From assembly GCA_028343215.1 (NCBI GenBank), contig JAOLYB010000003.1:1-64000 (forward strand): a stretch of DNA of 64,000 nucleotides, read 5' to 3'. The notes below the pieces were generated by a model. It searched no databases. It saw only the letters and a list, made by a program, of their open reading frames with translations, and was not told the DNA's origin. This DNA is from Candidatus Nitrosopelagicus sp. GTDB lineage: Archaea > Thermoproteota > Nitrososphaeria > Nitrososphaerales > Nitrosopumilaceae. Positions 1-6,837 of this stretch are shown one piece after another; the stretch's first letter is position 1, and every line of letters starts with the position of its first letter. The position numbers were made by a program, and so were the translations under genes.

Positions 1-210
1 TGTATCTTCTAAAATCATATCAAGTCTTTTTCCTGCAGCTCCGACAAATGGCTCTCCATGAATATCTTCATTTTTGCCTGGTGCCTCTCCGACAAAAATC
101 ACATCTGCATCAAAATTTCCTTTACCTGGAACTGCCTTTATTCGTGTCTCACATAATTCACATTTCTGACATTTTCTGACATTTTCTGCAATTGAATCAA
201 GCTTGTGCAT
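1..210 (-). CDS. Type-4 uracil-DNA glycosylase, N-terminal part (cut by window edge)
   Basis: Base-excision repair enzyme that removes uracil from DNA. The 70 visible residues begin at ATG 210. They show a CxxCxxC cluster near residues 14-20 that would hold part of the 4Fe-4S cluster, then the family-4 motif GEAPGKNED and the substrate-pocket stretch PFVGAAGKRLD. This order and spacing match the start of family 4/5 UDGs of about 190-200 residues. No upstream start is available in frame because a stop precedes the ATG closely. The remaining C-terminal part, including the fourth Cys and the HPS-type motif, lies left of the window. Confidence 0.9.
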   Translation of the reverse strand, partial: MHKLDSIAENVRKCQKCELCETRIKAVPGKGNFDADVIFVGEAPGKNEDIHGEPFVGAAGKRLDMILEDT

Positions 211-338
211 ATCTATAATTCGAGGAACTACTGAATAATTAACCTAAGTTTCTAATAACTAGTCCGCTTAGACTTTTTTTTTATTATGTGGACAGTATTT
301 CAAAATTCCTTTATCTATGATAAAATTCTACGTTCTGT

Positions 339-635
339 ATGGTTGAAGCCAAAGCAAAGAAAAAAGGGAATCAATCAAGATCTGAATACAAAGCAAAGAA
401 AAAAAAACATCCATCAAGAGCGAATAAAACAAAGAGTAATCAGATCAGAGAAAGATATGAAGCCAAAGCAAAAGCAAAAGCAGAACAAAAAACACGCGCA
501 CAACAATCTCGAGCTTCTCGAAGAAGTGGAAAAAGTATGAAAACTGAAGGAAAAGTTACAAAATCAACTTCAAAAGCAAAAGAAGCTAGATCCTCAAAGA
601 AAATTGCTGCAATAAAAAAGAGAACTAGAAGCTAA
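339..635 (+). CDS. Small lysine/alanine-rich basic protein
   Basis: 98-residue protein of very high basic charge, with runs such as KAKAKAKAEQ and KEARSSKKIAAIKKR and no Cys. The composition suggests a nucleic-acid-binding tail-like protein, but no family is recognised. A second frame from 286 is also open for 84 codons; I prefer this frame because it keeps an Ala/Lys/Glu codon pattern to the end and has a TATA-like ATGATAAAAT about 20 nt before the ATG. It could still be a low-complexity non-coding stretch. It converges on the small gene at 639-788 with 3 nt between stops. Confidence 0.5.
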   Translation: MVEAKAKKKGNQSRSEYKAKKKKHPSRANKTKSNQIRERYEAKAKAKAEQKTRAQQSRASRRSGKSMKTEGKVTKSTSKAKEARSSKKIAAIKKRTRS

Positions 636-638
636 AAC

Positions 639-788
639 CTAGTCTAAACTCATCTGAGATATTGCAGGTAAAGTAAAGAAATACTCATCTTCAAACTCAA
701 AGTCAGTTTCACCTTTTTCTCTTAATGAATCAAAGTAATTACTACAATCTGAATGAAATTGTAAATTGGCATTATTTTGACCTGACAT
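639..788 (-). CDS. Hypothetical acidic 49-residue protein
   Basis: Short ORF starting at ATG 788 and ending with TAG at 639. The product is acidic and aromatic (FEFEDEYFFTLPAI near the C-terminus) with one Cys. No family is recognised. It fills a gap that otherwise holds no gene and is convergent with the basic-protein gene to its left. Coding status is inferred only from an uninterrupted frame and a reasonable amino-acid mix. Confidence 0.4.
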   Translation of the reverse strand: MSGQNNANLQFHSDCSNYFDSLREKGETDFEFEDEYFFTLPAISQMSLD

Positions 789-904
789 ACATAACGATCT
801 AAAACAATTCTTTTGTTTGGCTTTGTGAGAATAATTTGTTAAACAATGTAGATTGTTTTATGCATTAAAAGAATACATAATAGAACCAAGCCTAAATTTC
901 AATT

Positions 905-2377
905 ATGAGTGATTTACAAAAATCTGAATCGGAGTTTATTATTAATGAACAAAAGACTCCTGATTTAGAGTTCTTGAAGTTCTTTGACCCTACCACGATG
1001 AGTATTCATCTTAAAGAAAATCAAAAACCTCTTGGCAAGAAAGGAATGCCTGGAAGTTTTGAGTTAGTGGAACTTGACACAAAAACACTTGACCGTGATT
1101 ATCTTGAAATTATAACAAATCAAATTTTATCTGCAATAGATGATGAAACGCTTGGTAATACTGAAATCTCAAAACCGGGTGCATTGGTAATACAGTATAG
1201 GGATTATCGAATTGCAATAACAAGACCTCCATTTTCTGAACTCTTAGAAATCACAATAGTTCATCCAATCAAACAAATGTCATTAGAAGATTATCAACTA
1301 TCTGAAAAATTAATGTCTAGATTGGAACAACAAGCAGAAGGAATTCTCATATCTGGTGCTCCAGGTTCTGGAAAAAGTACTCTTGCATCAGGAATTGCAA
1401 ACTTCTTTAATCGCTCTGGAAAAATTGTTAAAACATTTGAATCACCGCGTGATTTACAAGTTGATCCTGGTGTAACTCAATACACTAGGTTGGATGGAAG
1501 TTTCGAAAACTCTGCAGATATATTATTGCTTGTTAGACCTGATTATACAATATTTGATGAGGTTAGACGAAGAGAAGATTTTAGAATTTTCAGTGATCTT
1601 AGATTGACCGGAGTTGGTATGGTTGGAGTTGTTCATGCAAATACTCCAATTGACGCAATTCAGAGATTCATTGGAAAAATTGAGCTTGGAATTATTCCAA
1701 ATGTACTTGACACTGTAATTTATGTAAAAGACGGTGGAATATCAAAAGTTTATCAACTTGAACTAAAAGTAAAGGTTCCATCTGGAATGGTTGAACAAGA
1801 TTTAGCACGACCTGTAATTGAGATATCTGATTTTGAAACAAACACTTTGGAATATGAAATTTACACCTTTGGTGAGGAAAACATCATAATTCCTGTTGAT
1901 GAAAATGGCTCACAAAAAACAGGAATTGAACATTTAGCTGAAGAAAAAATTCTAGACAGATTGTATAGGTTTGATTCTCATCCTAAAGTTGAATTTCTCA
2001 GTCCTGGCAGAATCAAGATTTTTGTTTCAAAAGATTCAATTCCTGCATTAATTGGAAAAGCAGGAAAAACCATACAGGAATTAGAAAAATCTCTTGGTTT
2101 ACACATTGATGTTGAAGAACACGGAACACAACAAGATCTTCCATCTCAATCTCTATCATACGATTATGGTGAATCTGGAACTGCTCTGATATTTGAGGTA
2201 GATAGACAGTATACTGGAAATGTGGCAAGCTTTGTTGTAAATGACGAGTTTCTTTTTTCGTCTAGAATAGGTAAAAAAGGTAAAATCAAAATTTTGAAGC
2301 GTTCTACTGAGGGTAAGCGTTTTTCTAGATTTGTCAATCATGATGATAATCTAGAAATATTTCTAAAAAGAGACTAG
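905..2377 (+). CDS. PilT-family ATPase with C-terminal KH domain (PIN domain absent)
   Basis: 490-residue P-loop ATPase related to the archaeal PINc/VapC-PilT-KH family. The start of the conserved region (MSIHLKENQKPLGKKGMPG, near 32-50) matches the linker that follows the PIN nuclease domain in the usual protein of about 600 residues. Walker A is GAPGSGKST at 151-159, followed by an Asp-rich Walker B-like IFDEVRRRED and a VHANT sensor segment. A KH-type GKAGKTIQELE lies near 384-394. The family is thought to be RNA-linked; its exact substrate is not known. The nuclease part is missing here, so it would act as an ATPase/RNA-binding protein only, unless a separate PIN protein partners with it. 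Confidence 0.85.
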   Translation: MSDLQKSESEFIINEQKTPDLEFLKFFDPTTMSIHLKENQKPLGKKGMPGSFELVELDTKTLDRDYLEIITNQILSAIDDETLGNTEISKPGALVIQYRDYRIAITRPPFSELLEITIVHPIKQMSLEDYQLSEKLMSRLEQQAEGILISGAPGSGKSTLASGIANFFNRSGKIVKTFESPRDLQVDPGVTQYTRLDGSFENSADILLLVRPDYTIFDEVRRREDFRIFSDLRLTGVGMVGVVHANTPIDAIQRFIGKIELGIIPNVLDTVIYVKDGGISKVYQLELKVKVPSGMVEQDLARPVIEISDFETNTLEYEIYTFGEENIIIPVDENGSQKTGIEHLAEEKILDRLYRFDSHPKVEFLSPGRIKIFVSKDSIPALIGKAGKTIQELEKSLGLHIDVEEHGTQQDLPSQSLSYDYGESGTALIFEVDRQYTGNVASFVVNDEFLFSSRIGKKGKIKILKRSTEGKRFSRFVNHDDNLEIFLKRD

Positions 2378-2438
2378 AATTATAGTAAAGCTAAGTATTT
2401 ACAAAAAATTTCAAATACTAGTAATTCTATTGTATAGT

Positions 2439-2558
2439 ATGTGCGGAGACCCAATGCTAGACTTGTTATTCTATGCTGCTCCATTTGCATTGTTGGGTGC
2501 TGGCGGACTGTTTTTCCTAAAAGGTAGCCGTAAAAAGATAGAAGAAATTTTTAGTTAG
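2439..2558 (+). CDS. Single-span membrane mini-protein (39 aa)
   Basis: Starts at ATG 2439 and ends with TAG 2558. The product has a hydrophobic core FYAAPFALLGAGGLFFL flanked by a short N-terminus with one Cys and a basic tail GSRKKIEEIFS, as expected for a one-helix membrane protein with a cytosolic positive end. The stop shares four bases with the stop of the convergent mntR-like gene. No family recognised. Confidence 0.55.
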   Translation: MCGDPMLDLLFYAAPFALLGAGGLFFLKGSRKKIEEIFS

Positions 2559-3022
2559 AACTCATTAAAACTATTCATCATCTTTGGATTTGCTTTGAAA
2601 AATGTTACGAATTTTCTAATCTGCCTAATTGTTTTTGGATTTAGATGATGTTCAATTCCTTCTGCATCTTGATTTGCAATTTCTTTACCAATTCCTAAAA
2701 TTTCAAAAAACTCTAGTAAAATTCCATGTTTTTGTTTTATCATATCTGCAATTCTTTGACCTTCTTCTGTTAAATTAATTCCATAATATTTTTCATATTC
2801 TAAAAATCCTTCTGCATCTAATTTTTTGAGCATTTTTGTAACACTTGGAGCACTGACATTCATGTATCTTGAAATATCTAATGTTGCAGCATATCCTTTC
2901 ATATCTACTAGTTCGGAAATAACCTCCAGATAATCTTCTACTCTATCTGAAATGGAACTTGTTTTTTCTGATTCATGCGCTGCCTTGATTGAATCTAATC
3001 TACGTGATGTCTTCTTTTTCAT
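2555..3022 (-). CDS. MntR/DtxR-family metal-dependent transcriptional repressor
   Basis: 155-residue winged-helix regulator with the DtxR-family dimer/metal domain and no SH3 domain, so MntR-like in length. Aligning by eye with Bacillus MntR, all six metal ligands are present at the exact spacing: D30, E33, H99, E121, E124, H125 (Bacillus D8, E11, H77, E99, E102, H103). Asp rather than Met at the first site is the Mn-type signature. The recognition helix region reads SAPSVTKMLKKL near 57-68. Start ATG 3022 lies about 25 nt from a TATA box, so the transcript is probably leaderless. Likely controls manganese or iron uptake; the FTR1 locus nearby is a candidate target. Confidence 0.88.
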   Translation of the reverse strand: MKKKTSRRLDSIKAAHESEKTSSISDRVEDYLEVISELVDMKGYAATLDISRYMNVSAPSVTKMLKKLDAEGFLEYEKYYGINLTEEGQRIADMIKQKHGILLEFFEILGIGKEIANQDAEGIEHHLNPKTIRQIRKFVTFFKANPKMMNSFNEF

Positions 3023-3031
3023 TATGGCGAT

Positions 3032-3052
3032 AAGGATTTCCTTTTATATAAA
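3032..3052 (-). promoter_or_regulatory. TATA box and palindromic operator candidate of the MntR-like gene
   Basis: On the minus strand TTTATATAAAAG (3052-3041) lies about 25 nt before ATG 3022. The near-palindrome AAGGA-TT-TCCTT at 3032-3043 sits between the TATA box and the start, the expected place for autorepression. The operator role is inferred. Confidence 0.5.
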
Positions 3053-3138
3053 TTGGAAATTATTGTAATGAAATCTTGACTTGAATGTAATGGATTTTGA
3101 TCACTGACTGTTAACTATATTTTCTAAAACATCAATAA

Positions 3139-3486
3139 ATGACTGATTTACTCAAGGAAAAAATTGAAAGATTACGAATAATGAGAGAATCAGCTTCTAG
3201 ACGTACTGATTTGTACAGTGACATGGGGAAATTAGATGATAAAAAAACTTCACAATCTTTAGGTGCATTAAATCGTGCATCTGCTCCTGGCAGAAAAATG
3301 CAAAAACTGGGATTTCTAATGTTATGGATTCCTGAACCTACTGGCGTAACCGTTGCAGTTGGGGCTCCAATGATATTGGCAGGTAGATATTTGGATAAAA
3401 AATACAATGGCTCTACTTTGAAAGATATTGGTCATAGTACCAATGAAACAATGTCCTCGATTAACCAATTCAAAGCATCATTGTAA
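3139..3486 (+). CDS. Conserved-looking hypothetical protein with hydrophobic segment
   Basis: 115 residues. The N-terminal half is charged and helical (KEKIERLRIMRESASRR); the middle holds a Gly/Pro-interrupted hydrophobic stretch, LMLWIPEPTGVTVAVGAPMI, near residues 56-75, followed by AGRYLDKKY. It is divergent from the MntR-like gene, and its ATG follows a 116-nt intergenic region. No family recognised; a peripheral membrane protein is possible. Confidence 0.6.
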   Translation: MTDLLKEKIERLRIMRESASRRTDLYSDMGKLDDKKTSQSLGALNRASAPGRKMQKLGFLMLWIPEPTGVTVAVGAPMILAGRYLDKKYNGSTLKDIGHSTNETMSSINQFKASL

Positions 3487-3524
3487 TTGCTTTAGTTTTT
3501 ATTTTATCTGTTATAAGATAAGAT

Positions 3525-4028
3525 ATGCCAACACGTCTTCAGGTTTTGATCCCAATTGGAGTTGCTGCTGTAATAGTTGGTGTTGCAGGAATGATATCGC
3601 TCCCTTCTGAGGTTCAACTTGACGCAAATTCAAATTTCTTAATGGGTGTTGTACAGTTAGATGATGAAATTATTCAGGTATACATTGCAGATAATGATCC
3701 GCGTAGAATGCGTGGTTTGATGTGGGAGACCCAGAGTTTTCTTGAAGATGATAAAGGAATGTTATTTGTATTTGATGAGCCTGGGAATCGGTCCATGTGG
3801 ATGAAAAATATGCAATTCCATCTTGATATTATTTGGTTTAATGAAACTGGTGCAGTAGTTGCAATTGAAAAACACGTTCCTCCCTGCATAACTCCTGTTG
3901 AAGTAATGAGCTGTAAATCCCATGGTGTTTCTGCTGATAATGCACAGTATGTTCTTGAAATGACATCTGGATATGTAGATGAGCATTCTATAAATGAAAA
4001 CTCGCAATTGGTGTTAATTTCGATTTAG
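3525..4028 (+). CDS. Membrane-anchored DUF192 family protein
   Basis: 167 residues with an N-terminal hydrophobic anchor (VLIPIGVAAVIVGVAGMI, about 8-25) and an extracellular DUF192 domain. Family hallmarks visible are RRMRGLMW, KGMLFVFDEPG, MWMKNMQFHLDIIWF and the C-terminal YVLEMTSGYVDEH. Two Cys in CITPVEVMSCK may form a disulfide. Function of the family is unknown. It begins a four-gene run with no spacing (next ATG directly follows its TAG), so it is probably cotranscribed with the small membrane proteins and the protease that follow. Confidence 0.8.
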   Translation: MPTRLQVLIPIGVAAVIVGVAGMISLPSEVQLDANSNFLMGVVQLDDEIIQVYIADNDPRRMRGLMWETQSFLEDDKGMLFVFDEPGNRSMWMKNMQFHLDIIWFNETGAVVAIEKHVPPCITPVEVMSCKSHGVSADNAQYVLEMTSGYVDEHSINENSQLVLISI

Positions 4029-4235
4029 ATGAATCTATTTTATCAAAGAACATATCTTGTCTTAGGAATGTTTTTTGTATTTGTTGGGGTGTATTCTGGA
4101 TATGATGCTGGAACTAGCTATCCAACCTCTACCACTATAACCGTCGTTGTTGCAAGCATTGGATTTATTCTAGGTGGAATTTATCTTCTCATATCATATC
4201 TGAAAAACCGAAAGATCTTAAAACGAGTTGATTAA
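4029..4235 (+). CDS. Two-helix small membrane protein
   Basis: 68 residues with two predicted spans (YLVLGMFFVFVGVYSGY and ITVVVASIGFILGGIYLLI) separated by a short Thr/Ser-rich loop, and a basic C-terminal tail. The ATG abuts the DUF192 gene's TAG, which indicates one transcript. No family recognised. Confidence 0.65.
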   Translation: MNLFYQRTYLVLGMFFVFVGVYSGYDAGTSYPTSTTITVVVASIGFILGGIYLLISYLKNRKILKRVD

Positions 4236-4245
4236 TTTGTATAAT

Positions 4246-4413
4246 ATGACTGATTTTAAAAAAATTGCAGCAGATGGTTTTGAAATTAACGCAAAAGCTC
4301 TAGATGCAAACCCTGATGATGCAGCTGCACGTTCTTACATGCTGGGAATTATGATGGCAAAGCATCTAGATGAAGAACATGTGAAACGTGCAAAAAGATA
4401 CGTAATAGATTAA
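4246..4413 (+). CDS. Hypothetical 55-residue soluble protein
   Basis: Starts at ATG 4246 (a TTG at 4228 would overlap the previous gene). The product is helical and Ala-rich, with NPDDAAARSYMLGIMMAKHL in the middle, possibly a lone TPR-like helical hairpin. Its TAA is directly followed by the ATG of the secreted protease, so it belongs to the same operon. No family assigned. Confidence 0.55.
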   Translation: MTDFKKIAADGFEINAKALDANPDDAAARSYMLGIMMAKHLDEEHVKRAKRYVID

Positions 4414-6039
4414 ATGAAAATTTTATTATTATTAATAATTTTTGTAGTCTGCGTTACTATTGGTTCTAGCTATGCATATGCATTAGAATATACCTATCCG
4501 ACCATCAATCAAAGACTAACTGAAATTCCCACATATTGTGCTGTTGAATCAATAACTGACAAAATTGAATCCTCTGAAATGGATGAAATGTTGGCTAAAT
4601 CAGAACTTGCTGTTAATGCATGGAGAGAAAAATTACAAAATTCTGAGATAACAAACAAGGAATTCTGGGATTTAAAATTTAAGAAAATTGGAAAAAATGA
4701 ATCTGTAACTGATGATTGTACAATTACCATATTGTTTAGAGATGATCCTGAATTTTCTGGTTCACTACTTAGCAAAACACTGGGGGCTTTCATGAGAAAT
4801 TCTATTTACATCTACTATGAAAATCAAGAATCAATTTATGGTGATAAATGGATGGATGGTATTTTGAAAACTTTAATCCATGAAATGGGTCATACGTTTG
4901 GTCTTGGTCATTATACCACTGATGACAATGATTACAATCGAAAAGTTGCAACACGTGATGAATCTCCTCCTTCGATAATGTTTGCTCCTGCACACATTAA
5001 TCCTGATTTAAGAAAGATTACTGATATTGATGTCCAAAAAGTCCGTTTAATTTATGGAAGTTATGGTTTTCATGCATTCTCTGAACAACGACCTAGTGAA
5101 ATTATAATTGAAAATCCAATCTCTCCCTTGGATCCTACATATCCTTTTGAATTCACTGAAATCTCTAAAAACAACATAAAGTTATTTCGTCATCAAGATT
5201 CACTGATGACCATTTCTGGTCAGATAAATGATGTTGTATTCATGTCAGGCCATCCTGTATTTTTATTAATTACAAATCCTGATTTATCTACTCAAGTTTT
5301 AAAAGTAAAACCAACTCGCGATGGATTTTTTGAAACATATCTGAATTTTAATTACAAATCACTTCCAGGAAAATATTCAATTGAATTTGCATACATTGAT
5401 AAAATTGATCAAAGTAAAAACATAACTTTTGATGTAGAACAAACTGATATTCCACTACCATCCAAATCTGAAAATCTAAATATTATTCAGGTGAGTAATA
5501 CTGCTGATCAATTCTTTGATATGGGTTTGTATGGTGATGCCATAAAAAATTACAAAGTAGTCATGAAAAATGTAGATAAAATCCAAGAACCTCTACATCT
5601 TAACGCGTTAAGTAAAATTGGTCTTGCACTAATAGAGTTAAAAAATTATGAGAAATCATTATCATATTTTGAGCAAGTGTATGAAATCAATCCTGATTAT
5701 CCTAATATTCAAGAAAATCTCAAAACTTCTAAATTATTAATTGAGACTAATGGCAAAGTGATTATTGCTGATTCAATTATTCCACTTCCTGGTTGGATTA
5801 AATCAAATGCTGGTTGGTGGATAAATGGTCAATCTACTGATCAATCTTTACTTGATGCATTTGAATACATGCAAAACAAAGGCTTGATTGGAAGTTATGA
5901 ATTTTCAAATTATTCTCAATCACATATTCCAAATTGGCTTGTAGATATCGTAACATGGTGGTTTGATGGAAAATTATCTGATGAGGAATTTCTCAAAACT
6001 GTTGATTATCTATTAAAGCAAGGAATAATTATAATTTAA
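4414..6039 (+). CDS. Secreted matrixin-like zinc metalloprotease with TPR and two WW-type modules
   Basis: 541 residues with a signal peptide (hydrophobic 2-20, cut near YAYA-LEY). The catalytic zinc motif HEMGHTFGLGH gives H156, E157, H160 and H166, as in matrixin/astacin-type (metzincin) proteases. A beta-rich region of about 230-345 follows, then TPR-like helices at about 350-440. The C-terminus carries two copies of an exported module with the pattern PxWIKxNAGWW..G..(S/T)D..(L/F)...Y(M/L)..(K/Q)GII; the second is degenerate (VDIVTWWFDGK). It sits last in the 3525-6039 run. Substrate unknown; probably acts on cell-surface or environmental proteins. Confidence 0.85.
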   Translation: MKILLLLIIFVVCVTIGSSYAYALEYTYPTINQRLTEIPTYCAVESITDKIESSEMDEMLAKSELAVNAWREKLQNSEITNKEFWDLKFKKIGKNESVTDDCTITILFRDDPEFSGSLLSKTLGAFMRNSIYIYYENQESIYGDKWMDGILKTLIHEMGHTFGLGHYTTDDNDYNRKVATRDESPPSIMFAPAHINPDLRKITDIDVQKVRLIYGSYGFHAFSEQRPSEIIIENPISPLDPTYPFEFTEISKNNIKLFRHQDSLMTISGQINDVVFMSGHPVFLLITNPDLSTQVLKVKPTRDGFFETYLNFNYKSLPGKYSIEFAYIDKIDQSKNITFDVEQTDIPLPSKSENLNIIQVSNTADQFFDMGLYGDAIKNYKVVMKNVDKIQEPLHLNALSKIGLALIELKNYEKSLSYFEQVYEINPDYPNIQENLKTSKLLIETNGKVIIADSIIPLPGWIKSNAGWWINGQSTDQSLLDAFEYMQNKGLIGSYEFSNYSQSHIPNWLVDIVTWWFDGKLSDEEFLKTVDYLLKQGIIII

Positions 6040-6065
6040 AAAAATACTGTGATTAATTTTCACAA

Positions 6066-6377
6066 TTATTGAGCTGCTTGCTTTTGTCCTAAAAGTGACA
6101 AAAGTGGCATTGCATCCCATTGATACATGTATGATGAAAGAAATGATTTGCATGCGTCATTGTATGTGTTGAAGAAACCTTCTGCTGTAGCTTGATCTCC
6201 TTCAATTACTGACATTGCGGTTTTATTATCATCAAATGATCCGCTCCAAATCATATTTCCTTTTGCATTCCAGTCGTCAATGATTGTAGCAATTTTGCCT
6301 GCGGCTTGTGCTACATCTTGTTCTTTTGCATCTTCTTTGAAGACACTAACTAAAACATATGGTTTTTTGTCTGCCAT
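6066..6377 (-). CDS. Hypothetical protein, possible small alpha/beta fold
   Basis: 103 residues, soluble, starting MADKKPYVLVSVFKE. The alternation of a strand (YVLVSVF), a helix (AAGKIATIIDDWN), a strand (MIWSGSF) and Ser/Ala-rich helices resembles a ferredoxin-like dimeric barrel, but no family is certain. One Cys (DACKSF). A TATA-like element around 6400-6408 on the minus strand lies about 25 nt before the ATG. Convergent with the protease gene, with a short Ala-rich C-terminus. Confidence 0.65.
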   Translation of the reverse strand: MADKKPYVLVSVFKEDAKEQDVAQAAGKIATIIDDWNAKGNMIWSGSFDDNKTAMSVIEGDQATAEGFFNTYNDACKSFLSSYMYQWDAMPLLSLLGQKQAAQ

Positions 6378-6450
6378 TATGTGATTACCACTATGACGAT
6401 ATTAAAATTCGATGTACTTTTCAAATCCTTGTTCTAATAAGATGGAAAGC

Positions 6451-6530
6451 GCCGTTAGCAACATTCCAGTAGTTGACGACATGTATTCTGGTTTTTAGAT
6501 CAAAGCATACGATGCTTGTCACTAACGGCA
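6451..6530 (-). ncRNA. Candidate structured small RNA
   Basis: About 80 nt closed by a perfect 8-bp stem, GCCGTTAG (6451-6458) with CTAACGGC (6522-6529). Inside are a 6-bp hairpin AAGCAT-ACG-ATGCTT and a CCAG/CTGG stem, giving a three-way junction. On the minus strand a TATA-like TTTTAATTA (about 6552-6560) would start transcription at the first base of the closing stem, which is why minus is preferred. The region 6378-6837 holds no protein gene. Class unknown; it is not a tRNA (no T-loop). Confidence 0.45.
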
Positions 6531-6804
6531 TATACAGATTGTTCTTGCTCAATAATTAAAACTAGTTTTGAATTTAGATTGTTATTCTCAACTTTTGGAA
6601 TTTTTCTTCTAAATTCTTAGATTGTAGAACTTACACAATTCTAAAAATAATAAAATTTATGGAATAATTCATAATCCATAGTTTTAATCACATTAACATC
6701 ATGAAATAAACTACTTTCACTAAGTGGAATTTGAGAAAATTTTTTTCCTTTTTTGTTTTAAAGCTTATCTGATTATCTTATTCTATGATGATAGAATGAG
6801 TCCT

Positions 6805-6818
6805 CTCCTAAAATAGGG
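6805..6818 (+). promoter_or_regulatory. Palindromic TATA region of the FTR1 gene
   Basis: CCTA-AAA-TAGG (6807-6817) lies about 26 nt before the TTG start of the permease, so CTAAAATA can serve as its TATA box for a leaderless mRNA. The symmetric arms could let a repressor cover the promoter. Upstream, 6531-6804 is AT-rich with small inverted repeats and no ORF that I can support. Confidence 0.4.
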
Positions 6819-6837
6819 TTTCAAAAGGAATGAAGTA

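Noticed and set aside
286..540. 84-codon frame starting before the basic protein gene
   Set aside because: It overlaps the 339-635 frame, has a Lys/Gln run composition typical of a shifted frame and ends earlier.
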